A DNA stretch of 64,000 nt, from positions 115,557,166 through 115,621,165 of the forward strand of contig CM056576.1 of the NCBI GenBank assembly GCA_029721435.1. Reading direction: 5' to 3'. The notes under the pieces are model-generated. The model ran no database searches. It had not been told where the DNA came from and was given only the letters and a program-made list of their open reading frames with translations. This document shows positions 21,476-32,983 of this stretch, piece by piece (position 1 is the first letter of the stretch; each line of letters begins with the position of its first letter). The translations under genes and the position numbers were made by a program. The DNA is from Gymnothorax reevesii (Eukaryota; Chordata; Actinopteri; Anguilliformes; Muraenidae).

Positions 21476-22894
21476 GTCCCAGGCGGCTGGACTTTTTTTT
21501 TTTTAAATTGCACGACTGATAAGCACCCACCCCCTCAGTCCAATCAGGAATCGCCCCCACCACTCAGTTCATGCGCTTGCTTCATTTCACCACAAACAGC
21601 TGACCGGCGCGGCCGGAGACAACTTTTCAACATAGACAGCACTAACAGGGGTGGATATTGATGGCATCACACAAAGCCACCAACAAGAACAACTGTATCT
21701 TTCAACACCGGATTCACAGCATAACCAGGGCATTGTAGCCTATACACTTCCTAGGCTAGTGCCAGTCTCTAGGCATACAACAACAAGCAAACGATAGCTA
21801 CCCATTACTAGGCTGTAGCTAACGTTACTCGGCTAACACCAAAAGTAGCCTATAAGTCAATGTGTGTAGACTATACTTTCTGTCTATGTACTGCATTCAC
21901 ATAGAAAGAGAGGCAAGCAGCTAGCTTAGACCAGTCTAAGAGAATCTCTGCTGCGAGTGCATCAGTCTTAAAAACCTTTAAAACCTTTCAATGTCTTCAG
22001 TTCTCTCCAGCGGTCGAATGCTTCTCTGCCAAGGGATACACGAGTTGCCTTTGCAATTTTTTACATGTTCTTGTCTATCACGCATACTTTCAATGAAGGT
22101 TTTTGTCTTTTTAGCATGTGGTTGACTGCTAGGTGCAGTTGGAGGTCGGAAAACTGTTGCGCCATGACTCCGTCCAAATGCCTAGCTTCCTAGCTATTGC
22201 TGGCTATGTAGCTACAGCCACAGTGTGTGCACATTGGAATGCACGTGCAGAACAGCATACACGTTGATTTGGCAGTTTGACTCACTGACAGACAGGCCAT
22301 CCAGTTACAGTTGTCTGAGACAAATTTGATTGGTAGCCTAATTTTGGCCCCTGCTCCTTTCACAGATGACCAAATTTCATCATTGATATATCAAATCATT
22401 TATGTTATCGATTACTGTCTAATACTTACTAGATTTACTCAGATTTTTATAATTTTGCCAAAAAATAAGCCACCTGGGATGGTACCTTTAACCAAGGCAA
22501 TGGGTGCCAGCCACTCTCCAGTGTTCTGATTAGAAGACTTTTCAACTCAGAGTAAAAAAAAACACTGGGAACAGGGAGGCTCCCAGATGGGGATGTTGTC
22601 ATAGTCGGATTTCTTTACTGGACTGCCTTTGCACATTAAATATACAGATTTACACTCTGGAAGTGAAAATTTGTTAGGCATGAATCAGTAGGGGTGGACG
22701 GGGCTTAAAAATCAATCTTGAACTTTTGTGGAAACCAGCCCATCGCAATCTGCTGAACATCATTCATCCTGACACTTGCCTTCAGTCCAAGTATTTACCT
22801 ACTCCTAGGTGTAACAAATCATCCAAATAGTAAAAAAACTTTGTATGCCAATAATTACAAATTTTATTGCCCAAAAGTTCTGTGTAAAAATCAC
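21476..22894. other. Unassigned intergenic DNA
   Basis: No gene or clear repeat boundary. The segment 21480-22300 is richer in GC than its surroundings and may be an old transposon, but I found no inverted ends. Confidence 0.35.
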
Positions 22895-23165
22895 TGGCAC
22901 CCCTATTACCATCCACTTGGTAGTCTGGTGGTAGTTTGCTTCACTGGTAATGAAGAGTTCCTGGTTCAAGCCCCTGGTGGGGCTGGGGATTCTGACTTGC
23001 ATCTGGTGACATGAAGTTAGTAGAAACTCTGCCGTTGGGCCCCGAAGCAAGGCCTTTAACCCCAAAGCAGCTCCGCCCCCTATTTCTCTCTATCCCTCCT
23101 CACGAGCAACTGTTCTATCTGGCATTTCTCCCTGGGAGTCAGTGAAAAGAGAGACAAAAGTTTAA
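22895..23165 (+). mobile_element. tRNA-derived SINE candidate
   Basis: It has a possible polymerase III A box (TAGTCTGGTGG, about 22921) and a B box (GGTTCAAGCCC, about 22972) about 40 bases apart. These are followed by the phrase GTTGGGCCCCGAAGCAAGGCC...TTTAACCCC, which is characteristic of the body of several fish tRNA SINEs. The 3' end is not sharply defined. Confidence 0.6.
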
Positions 23166-23689
23166 AAATACCCAAATGACACCACACCTTTGATCTAAAT
23201 CAGGGTAAATCAGGCTTTGTATGGGGTGCTTCGTTACCTGGTTGCACAATGAACAGAGTGGAAGTTAAGACAAGACAGCAAACAAAGATGGAAAAATAAA
23301 ACTTTTCTCTAAACAACTGTCTTAGTATAGTTACATGATTTAGATGCTGTTAGAGGTCAGTTACCTAAATTTTGTAATACACTGATTGATATACAATGCT
23401 AAAATCTTGTGAATTGATAAATGAATAGACATACACTACATTTATCAAAGTCATTTGCTGCAAGGAAAAGAAAACTTCAACTTTATGGTTCTTACTTTTT
23501 CCTTTATATTCACTCGCACAAATATGACTTTTCTAGTTAACATTTCCAATGCAGTATTATTTGGAAATTTTGTACAAAATATTTTTCTTTTCTGAACACA
23601 ATGTCTCACTTTTATTGTTTGGACATATCTATGGGAATAACAAAAAACAATGTTTTCAAGGAAAACAGGAAAAAGTATGAAATGGGAGG

Positions 23690-23890
23690 CTAAGTCCAAT
23701 GAGTGTCTCTTCAGTGGCAGAGACTAATAGTAAGAGAAGAATGTCAAATAAGAATGGAGACCTGAAACACTAGAGCTGACCCATGACTGGAACTCAGCCT
23801 GCAATGTGCCTGCAGCAGGACTTGGCCGATACTGCTGACACACATCTTTACTGGCTGAGTCAGCAGAAAGTTAGAGAAAACAATTTGGGT
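23690..23890. repeat. Intergenic homology block C
   Basis: Shares CTCAGCCTGCAA ... TTTACTGGCTGAGTCAGCAGAAAGTT with blocks A and B. It lies about 1.5 kb beyond the V3 recombination signal, much as block B lies about 1.3 kb beyond that of V4. Confidence 0.5.
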
Positions 23891-24867
23891 AAGTTGTGCC
23901 TTTTTGTGCCTGAAGAAAATGTGTTTAAGGTAACGTGGGTCAATGTTTGTATTTTTACTGTCGTATTTTTTATTTCTGTATATCATCTATATACAAGCAT
24001 GTGCATGGAACATCAGCAAATGTACTGTAAATGCTAAATGCATCAAATGCACTAACTTTTCCTTAACTTGGCAGCTGGTCTTGCTGTCACATCCACCCAT
24101 TCTTGTATGGAGGACTTCCTGAACAGTGCAATTTTTAATCAATTTGATGTGTGCACCCCTTATTCAATTATGAAAATGGCTGTGCTTCCTATCACTTGTT
24201 GCTACAGTCGACATAGCAGTCTTCAGAGGAAAACACTGTGACTACACTGTGATATAGTGACGCTCTGTGGAAAACACAAGTCACTGCAGTACATGGAGCC
24301 TGAGTTGTTTTCCAGCAGAGCCACTCCCATGATTGCCAGTCGGGAATAAAATCTACCAAAATAAAAGATCAATTAATGACAGACTTGAGCATGGACAGAA
24401 ATGAACAAATGAACAAATATATATATATATATTTTTTTTTTTTCTCCGTTATTTGTGTTTGCGTAACTAATGTCCTGAAATGTTTTTCTGTATTTCAGCA
24501 AACCCTCCTGACAACTACCTTTGTAATTCAAGTTCACAAATATTTTCTTGGAAAATAAGTACCTTGACCAATTACAGTAATTCTGCATTCTAGCCGAAAA
24601 TAAAATCTGTTGAATCAATCACAGCATGCCAGTTATGCAACAGTGATAGAAACAGGGAAAATTGATTAATTCAAATGTACTTGTGCACCTTTGAATCAGC
24701 GCATTGTATTTGAAAGTTCTAATTTTTATCTGCCTGTTTTCTACCAATTTTCTACCAAAAGTGAGATTTAATCACAATTTCATTGATTAACACAAATTTT
24801 AATTTTCTTATCAGTGAATGAGGACTTTAACCCAGAATATAACAGAATTTTATTTAATTTTATTTTT
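23891..24867. other. Unassigned intergenic DNA
   Basis: No gene. A short (AT)n/poly-T run lies at about 24417-24442. Isolated CACTGTG words at about 24234 and 24247 have no nonamer at the right distance. Confidence 0.4.
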
Positions 24868-25172
24868 ATTACCTCCGCCAAGGAGGTTATGTTTTTGGTG
24901 GCGTTTGTTAGTTGGTTTGTTTGTTGGTTTGTTTGTGTACAACATAACTCAAAAAGTAATGGACAGATTTCGATGAAATTTTCAGAGAAGGTGGGTATTA
25001 AGTCAAGGAACAGGTGATTAAATTTTGGCATATCTAGGTCAAAGTACTGCTGAGATATACGCCAAAGTTCAATATTTCAAGTCTTTCCAATGGGCCGGAG
25101 TTCCAATTGCTGTGCTTCTGGGTTTTGCTGCCCCCTGGCGGAAGTCTGCGCTCTCTGAGTGCTTTTCTAGTT
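24868..25172 (+). repeat. Interspersed hairpin-headed repeat
   Basis: Head ATTACCTCCGCCAAGGAGG, then CATAACTCAAAAAGTAATGG, GATGAAATTTTCAGAGAAGG, and tail GCGCTCTCTGAGTGCTTTTC followed by TAGTT. This is the best-preserved plus-strand copy of the family. Confidence 0.8.
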
Positions 25173-25312
25173 TATTTATTTATTCATTTGTTTATTTTCA
25201 ATTGGTGGGGCATTTACGTCTCTGTTTCAGAATTAAATAAATACGCTTTATGGAGACAGTTAATTTAAAACATACAATGATGATTTATAAAGAAATAGCA
25301 GTGGCATTGCCA

Positions 25313-25350
25313 GGTTTGTGTATGGGGTTATCAGGTCTCCTGTCACTGTG
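25313..25350 (-). other. V3 recombination signal sequence
   Basis: Minus strand: consensus heptamer CACAGTG (25350-25344), 22-bp spacer, nonamer ACACAAACC (25321-25313, one change from ACAAAAACC). Confidence 0.9.
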
Positions 25351-26071
25351 GGCTGCAGGGCACAGTAGTACAGAGCAGAGTCTGTCACTTCAGCAGAGGA
25401 GATCTGCAGATCCACACGTTTGTTGTCTTTATCATTTGTAACAACAAAATGTCCATTTTTTTCTTTTTTATTGAGAGTTCCTGCAACCATGATGATGATT
25501 TCAGGTTTGGATCGGGGATACTGGCGATACCAGTACAAATAGATTGCATCTTTGTAAGTGCATGAGAGATTAACAGTGTTTCCCTCCAGGACATTAAGTT
25601 CTTCAGTTACTGATGTTATTTCAGCCTGAAGAGTGTCATCTATGGAAAAAGAAAAAAACAAACAACCAAAAAACAAACATAAATACATACAGACTTGTTC
25701 TGATGATTTCAATGCAAATTTACATTATTCAAACTAATGATGCAATAATGTTCTTTTTATATAACATTGAAATCTGCCAAATTTTTTCCACAAACCCTTT
25801 TTTCACATTAAGTAATAAAAACTATGCTTTGTACAGAAACAAATTGTTCACAAATTGCGTCTTTGATAACAGAAAACAAAAATCTGCTTGATGTACTTTA
25901 TTTTGGAACTTTTATTAAACAGCACATCAAGCAGAAATTAGATCATATACATGTAAAGCCTGACTGAAAAAACAAAAAAAAAACATTTGAATGGAGGTAA
26001 AATAATATAATCATCCACTTACCTACTATTGCAGAAAACAGAAATAATAAACAATGTAACTGCAGCATCAT
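25351..26071 (-). CDS. TRAV: V3: T-cell receptor alpha/delta V segment
   Basis: The leader exon is 26071-26023 (two ATGs in tandem, MMLQLHCLLFLFSAIV), donor GTAAGT. The intron is 383 bp. The V exon is 25639-25351, starting DDTLQAEITS. The first Cys is in VNLSC, the core is YLYWYRQYP, and the second Cys is in VTDSALYYC, followed by ALQP up to the heptamer. All expected V-domain landmarks are present and in frame, so it should be usable in recombination. It belongs to the same subgroup as V2, V4, V6, V7 and V8, which share the phrase SAEVTDSALYYCAL or close to it. Confidence 0.92.
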
Positions 26072-26519
26072 GATTGCTGTCGGAAAGAAAGTGTGATTTT
26101 GAGTTTAGGTAGAACAGACTAAATCCAACACTCTGACTCCCTCTGCATTCTGACTCCACCCCTCCCCCTCAAAGCGTCATTGACAATCACATTTGTGGCT
26201 TGTGGGAGGGGGACTTTGCTGTATTACGCATTCGTTTCAAACAATAATCTGCGTTAAATTTCAACCAGTGAGCTGTAAATCCCAACGAAGATATTTACCC
26301 CATATTTGCAAGATGTAGCAGAATAGAGGTTTACATATAACTTCAAGTACACATGAGGAGTGTAACGCATTTTTTGTTAAAATTGATGTTAAATTCAAAG
26401 AGCAGTATTTGGACAGGTTAATATTTATTTTTACTTATATTGATATGACTTTAGTGAATATACATGACATGTTTGTTATCATGTTTAAAAAAAGCCAAAT
26501 ATCAAGTGTTGCGCAATGT
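26072..26519. other. V3 upstream flank
   Basis: Promoter side of V3 on the minus strand. A CT-rich stretch (CCACCCCTCCCCCTC, about 26155-26170) lies near 90 bp upstream, as CT-rich stretches do above several other V leaders. No octamer seen. Confidence 0.45.
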
Positions 26520-27713
26520 CAAAAAAAAAAATCCCGCCCTAATGTGTCTCCTGCCTCCCATGCCCAGTGTTTGTCTGCGCTCATTTCTTCTCTACCCTCG
26601 GCATCATTGTCCTCTTCTTCCCCCGTCAGATTGATCCACTGATTCTGAAGTTGGCCTCCTTCATCAACCTTGTCCGGCCTGCCCTGCATCTTCCTGGCTA
26701 CTATAGTTTGACCCCTGCCTGCCCACCAGCAACCAGTTGTCTTGTACACCTGCTTTGCCAGGTCATTTCACAGTTTTAACAGTTTCTTGTATCAGGATCA
26801 AGTATTTCATTATTCATGTTTATTGTTCATGTTTTTACTTTCCATGTTTTGTTTTTTGCCAGGTCTGCCCAGCCACTCCACCGCTTGTCTGCGTTCCGCC
26901 TCGTGCCTTCGTTGTTGCACATTTCAGAGCTCTGGTTGGCTTTGGTATTTCACCCTTCCTTCTGTGCTGTGCTGGATTCGGGGCTGTCTAAGTTTAACTG
27001 ACAATTAACTGTTTTTAAGTTACTAACATTTACGAACATTCACAGGGGGGTGTAATTCATTAGACAGGCACATTACTAATACTACTAATTTAGACAGGGA
27101 GTTTATTGTCATGATTCCTGCTTTGCTATTTCAAGATCTTGCTGTGCTTTTCGGTTCTAGAAACATTCATGCTTCCTTCAATCTGCATGCTTCATTGGTA
27201 CTTAAGCTGAGCACGCTCATTCTCTTAATGAGCAAGTCTTGTCCACCAATCTCTGTCCATGTCTAATGATCTTGCCCTGCCCATTGTCTCTTCTCCAGGT
27301 GTTGCCCCTCATGTGTCCTGATTTCTGCTCCTTTATCTGGAGGCTGTGGAAGTTGGCTGGCAGACAGAGTCTCAAGTTCATGTCCAAGTTTGTCAGCGCT
27401 TTTCATGATAGCAGTTCTTGTCGTTTCTTGTATAAAGTAGCCTTCTCGAATCTTGTCATTGCTAAATCTTGTTTTGATATCCTAGTATCATTATTCTTTT
27501 CTGTTTATGGTTTATCTGCCTAGAGTTTCCAGTGGCCTTTGTTTTTGTCATTTTTGATCTTTTGGTTCTTAGCTCCGTGAAGCTTTCTTTAGTTTGAATT
27601 TTTGCAACCCTTAGGGCCAAGTTTTTTGTTGCCCCTCGTGCCTGATTTTCTTTATTTTTAATAAACACCTTATTCCTCCATCTTGCTCCTGGTGTTTAAC
27701 TGGTCTCGCATCA
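26520..27713 (+). repeat. Composite LTR-like repeat
   Basis: Positions 26520-26765 match the repeat at 5036-5250. From about 26766 to 27713 the sequence matches the solo LTRs at 33427-34460 and (reversed) 59196-60196, ending GGTCTCGCATCA where those end ATTCCATATCA. The first part of that LTR family is replaced here. It is either a nested insertion or a recombinant LTR. No protein. Confidence 0.65.
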
Positions 27714-28675
27714 AGACAAGTGCAATGGAACTTAGAGATGGAATGAACCAAAAACCTGAGTATAACAATAACCAAAAAGAATAAATAAAACACAAAATCA
27801 TGAACACAGAACCTTAACATAAACATGACTGAAAACCATAACCATGACATGCCCTGGGAGGCTGCTGGCCAGGGCACAAATTGAATTTGCTCCTAGATTA
27901 TGAGGTGCTTCACTTTTCCTAAAGTGCCATTTACTTACCACACCAGACCTTAAGCGTACACTTTACTGTGTTTATTACAATTTCGGAAGAAACATGGCTC
28001 ACTTTGAGGTTTAAATTGATTGAATACCTGCATTTTTCAAAACATGGAAGATCTGAGGCTGGCACGATGCACTAATCACAGCAGAGGTACCTACTCGTGT
28101 GGTGGTGCCATAACAGGTTTCTGATTCAGATTTATTACACCACCCTGCATGTTGAAAATATTCTGCTAATTTCCCTAAAAGGCCTCATATTACTGAACTT
28201 GACGGTGCTAAAAAGGTTAAAAGTAAAAAAAAAAAAAAAAAAATTAAAGTAAAAAGTTTTAATCAGTTTTTTTTCTTGCAAAATATGAATACAGACTTTT
28301 CCTTATATCACATATCGACTTTAATGCACTGGTCAAAGCAACAACAAATGCAGTGAAATGTCAGCAGTTTTGGTTTTAATGATAAAAATAAGAATTCAGA
28401 GTGAATGTACTAACTCACAATCTGCGCAGGAGTAGAGAAAAAAAGTATGCGTTTGCAATAAAGCCAGAAATATGTACCTGACAGAAATAACAGTTGTTAA
28501 AATGATTCTGTGGTTCCCTTCAAGCCACTAGAATACCAAGGCTCAAGCTTTTCCTCTTTCCCGTTGCCATTGTCTGAAGTACTCGATAAGCGCAATAAAC
28601 TGTACAAACCCATGGTTTGTCTAGGTCGCCTAGTTTCACTCCAAAATAAGCAAAGTAAGCCTCTTTTTTTTTTTT
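27714..28675. other. Unassigned intergenic DNA
   Basis: Contains a poly-A run near 28228-28243 and no gene. The stretch 27838-28040 resembles 6660-6850 (CTGCTGGCCAG ... AAATT ... CTCCTAGAT ... AAAGTGCCATTTA), so it is another dispersed or duplicated intergenic segment. Confidence 0.45.
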
Positions 28676-28997
28676 TTACCTCCGCCAAGGAAGTTATGTT
28701 TATACCGGCATTGGTTTGTGTTTCTGTCACTCTGTCTATTTGTGTACAAGATAAGTTAAAATGTAATGAACGGATATCTCTCAAATTTTGTCAGTGGGTT
28801 GCTCTTAAATTAGGGATGGAACCTATTGATTTTGACTGCAGTTGGTCGAACAATATGGCCGCCAGCCATGTTGAAATCCTATGACGGATTTGCATCAGGG
28901 ACGGAACCAATCCTTAAATATTTTTGAGTCGCGTTAACTCAGCAAGATTTCGACCGTGCTGCCTTGGCGGAAGTTCGCACTCTCGGCGTGCCTCTAA
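28676..28997 (+). repeat. Interspersed hairpin-headed repeat
   Basis: Head ACCTCCGCCAAGGAAGTTATG, internal TAAGTTAAAATGTAATGAACG and GTCAGTGGGTTGCTC, tail GCCTTGGCGGAAGTTCGCAC. It differs in the second half from the 24868 copy, so it is a subfamily. Confidence 0.65.
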
Positions 28998-30435
28998 TTT
29001 TTTTTTTTTTCAATGTCTGATTTTCTGTCACCATTTGGCTGGCTACTGGTTATATATCTGATTAACCTTAACTCTGGCATTCTCACCATCTGGTTTTTTT
29101 TTTTTACTTTGAACTGTTGAATGACTAATCCATTCTGGTGCTGCATTCTCGACTTGGCATCGACGTGGATTGTACGACCCAGAGCAAACATCTTAAACCT
29201 GTGGACTGAAAAAGCCTGTGTCCAGTCCCCGTCAAAAAGCAACACATTTGAGATTACAGTTTTGGATACATGAGCAGCGCTTTGTTCTGGGAGGATGGTT
29301 TTTGTGTGTGTCATAAAAAGCCACATATCAGCAACTGAGCTGAAAATTGATGTCTTGCAAATGTCACGACTACCTGGCTCAAAGCAGCTGTGACCTTAAA
29401 TGGGAGACCACGCAATAGCTAAAGGTTCAGTTATAAGTTTATTTATTTTAACATTAAAAAGATGAAGTCCCCATGTTGTATGCAAAAAGGACAAAGTAAT
29501 ACAAGTTATGTCTTGAGGTCATCAAACAATAGGTTTAAAAACGCAGCGTGTGTAAGGAGCGGCTGGCAACGAGCTGGAACGCAGGGAGAGCTCTCCCCAA
29601 CGGAGTAGCCAAGAAGCAATTGGGAGCAGCGAGTCCAGAGGCGACTGGATCCATTAACTCGAGAGGTCTTTATAGGAACACCCATTTGCTCCTGCACCAA
29701 TGGGCAAACTCCATACTCTGCAACTTAAAACATATAAAGAACAAAGGGGGCGGAGCCCCAACAGGCATTAGAGGAATTATACCACTGGGAATGGCCAACA
29801 GGGCCTTAACACAAAGAAATGAAAATGAGTTCATTAATTAAAAAAAAAAAAATTCTACATCTAAATGCCTGTCTGTGGCATTGTCTGGAAGGTGCTTGCT
29901 GCCAACAGTGAAACATGGTGGTCCAAACTTGCTTTTTTACTCATGAAAATGCAACAACAGAGGAAGAAATAATTATCTAACAGACTGAAGTCTTGTTGAA
30001 GATCTAAGACCCTGCAGGCAGAATATTTCCAAAAGGTGCTGGGCAAGCACGGATAACCACTGGGCAAATTGGGCCAGTGCCCAGGGGCCTCTGACCTCTA
30101 GGGGGCCTCCAAGCACTCACCATTTAATTTATTTTAATTATTTTTATTTTTAAAAATCAAATCAAGTAAATCAATTGAGTGAGTGTGTGCAAGTATATGT
30201 TGAAATATGAGGTAACAAACATAAAGTTTTGAAAAAATTATGGTTGGTTTGCTGGCTGTGTCAGATGTATCAGGTGGTGATTCGTTGTGTATCGTTGATG
30301 TATCGTTGTGATTCGGTGGTGACCTTTTTTGTACTTCTCGCGCCATGCAACATGTTCAATTAACAGTAAAGCTGCAAAAAGTAAAATAGGATAAAAAAGA
30401 AAAAGAAAACCGAGGCAATGAACTGAGAAAAAATA
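28998..30435. other. Unassigned, possibly LTR-derived DNA
   Basis: The segment 29365-29830 (TGTCACGACTACCTGG ... ) has the look of an LTR end but I found no partner or target duplication. The rest is unassigned. Confidence 0.3.
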
Positions 30436-31454
30436 CCTGGGCTGCGTTCCAATCCGAAATAAGATACTCCCTTCACTTCCTCCCTGCACTCAAGTGAGCC
30501 CTCCGAATGTCGTAGCAGGCGAGTAAGCCTTTCCTGAGCGAGGGAGGGCAATAGAGGGGACATCAGGGGAGGGTTTAGGGAAATTAGATTGAAACAACCC
30601 TCGCTGCGTTTCTTCCGCACTTTGACATTTGTCAACAAGCCAACGGGAAGTTTTCGTCACCATGGAGCCGACTGAGTCAGTTGCCTGTACGTTTTACCTT
30701 TTACAGTTGACGCAGAAATGTATCGCATGTTGATGGAAAGTAGAAGACGGCATGCTCGTTTGATTGCTGCGGCACTTGTGACTGTTGTATGGGAAAATAA
30801 AGCTGCTTTCACCCCAGAGGCGAAACAAATTTTCGCACGACATATTGCATTCAAAGTCAATGCAAAGACACAAATACGCGTGTTCCGCGCGCATTTTGCG
30901 TCTTTGCATTTACTTTGAATGTAATCTGTCGCGCAAAAAATTCATTTTGCGTCCGGTGTGAAATCGGCTTTTAGCTCAGCAACAGTCCTCGCGGATGCTG
31001 TAGGCTAGCTGCAGCAAAAATGAACGTAAAGTCAAAGGCTTAAAAAGTAATGTGAAACCGATGCCCCTCGCCCCCAAACTTCGTCATAAATTAAACACTA
31101 CTCGTACACAATTCTTAGATTTGTATGGTACTTTCCCAGCCACAATTCCCCCTTTTGCCAGCAGAAAAAAATGGCGGATGTGAAAGTTTGACTGAGGCAG
31201 AATAAGCAAAGCATTCTGGGCAATATCAAAGCGGGGATGTTCATGAGGGCGGGAGGGACGTTCGTTGTTGGCTTTGTTTGAGGGACAATAATCGAGGGCT
31301 TGAGCAAATGAAAATGCGCCCTTCCCTTCTGGATTGGAACGACTCTACAAGTGGCAGCCATCTTACATCAGGGATTTTTTGGGGATTCCCCCTCGATTGG
31401 AGGGCGAGTGAACATGGAGAAGCAAGCATTTTTTCGGATTAGAAAGCAGCCCGG
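30436..31454. mobile_element. Inverted-repeat DNA element, about 1.0 kb
   Basis: Left end CCTGGGCTGCGTTCCAATCC and reverse-complement right end CCGGGCTGCTTTCTAATCC pair over about 25 bases. The interior has no transposase I recognise. hAT-like ends are possible; no target duplication is visible. Confidence 0.6.
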
Positions 31455-31550
31455 CTATCCATTGATGGTTTGCGAATAAAGACGATGCCGCCCAAGAAGT
31501 ATGGAATCATATCTTTAACAAAATTAAAATGAAAATGCAATGTCAGAAAT

Positions 31551-32140
31551 GCATTTCATTTTCAAGATACATGCGCATTATTTGAATCATAATGAAAATG
31601 CAAATGTAATCCTCCACTTTGCATTTTCATTTTCAAGTCCACGAATGCAATTTTTATAACAATTGGACAATTAAAATACATTCCTCATTTACATTTGCAT
31701 TTTCGAGACGTGCCCTGCAATATCCCAAACAAAACGAAAACGCCAATCATATAAAGCAAATACATTATCGGAAATGCTTTTTCGTTTTCGAGAAGCACGC
31801 GCATTTTTTGTATCATCACGAAAATGCTAAAGTAATCCTCCACTTTGCGTTTGCATTTTCAAGTCCATGTAGGCACTGTTTTCATTTCCAGAAGTACCCT
31901 GCAATATGACTAAAAAAACTAAACCGAAAACGCTAATCTTATACATCATAATCTTAATACATTCTTGGAAATGCTTTTTCTTCTTCAAGAAGCAGACGCA
32001 ATATCTGTCTCATAATTAAATCGCAAACGCAGTTCGCCACTTTTCTTTTTCATTTTTGTGACAGACTGCCCTACTTGTCTTTGCATTTTCGATTTCGAGG
32101 TCCCATGCACTTTTCCGAAGAAAATTAAAAAGAAAACATC
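31551..32140. repeat. Three-unit tandem repeat
   Basis: Units begin at 31551, 31776 and 31973 (225, 197 and about 168 bp). Each opens with a GC(A/T)TTTC run plus TTTTC-AAG/GAG, then CATGCGCAT or like, GTAATCCTCCACTTTGC and CCCTGCAATAT. They are full of AAAATG / CATTTT words, so small hairpins are frequent. No protein. Confidence 0.7.
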
Positions 32141-32983
32141 CTCCCTAGTTGGGTGTGGCCTGTCGGAGAGAAGGCGGGACTTCCCCCACAATTTGGTACG
32201 GACTGGATATTAACAAATACAAGCGACCTCGTTGGTTATCAATTAGAAGGTAACGCCTGCTGCACTCAACTTTATGTCAAAGCACAAGAGGCAATTTAAA
32301 TCGTTGGGGCTGCTGACTGTGTATGGACGCCCCCCTGGACATTACGGATTTTGATTGAGAGTATAGCTAAATTTTTCTCCCAAAAGACACTGCTCTCGCG
32401 CTCAGTTACTCCTGTGTGCACTTGGATTAGCGCTGCTTCCACTGAAACGATGTGCTTACACTCAGATCTGTCAATCTTCGGACGGGTTATCTGCGCATCA
32501 TCTGTTTAGAAGTTCACTCGGCTACATAGCAAGTTAATACGCTCCTGCCCTCTTGGGCTTCATGTACTTTCATTGGTTCCTTCACGAATTTGGAGTGAAA
32601 GGACAGTTCGTCTTAATACACCAGTGCCTATACGTCTCTTTACCTTAATAGCTGGCTACATACCATGTACCCGTGTAACACGTCGACCTACAGTTCTCTA
32701 TATGCGAGTCTGTGGATGAATCACAGAGGTAGACTGAGCTAAGAAAGGGACGGATTCATCCTGCTCGCTTGCATCCAGCTGCTGCTGTAGAAAGGGTTGC
32801 GAAATCCATAGATCTATGATTTCTCTTATTATGCCATAAAGTCGCTTGTAATAATGTGTTGTCGCTGGCCATAGCCAGATGTCGACACTGTGAATTGTTT
32901 CGGCCATCGATTTGTGTAATACATGAAGAAACAGCAAATAACAGAATGTTATAAATAAGTAAATATAGACTGCAGTCCATGTA
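32141..32983. other. Unassigned intergenic DNA
   Basis: No gene or clear repeat boundary seen. Confidence 0.4.

Noticed and set aside
24230..24260. Plus-strand CACTGTG words as an extra recombination signal
   Set aside because: No GGTTTTTGT-like nonamer at 12 or 23 bp and no V, D or J coding sequence alongside.
30657..30918. Small gene around ATG 30718
   Set aside because: Open on both strands, lies inside a terminal-inverted-repeat element, and no domain is recognised.
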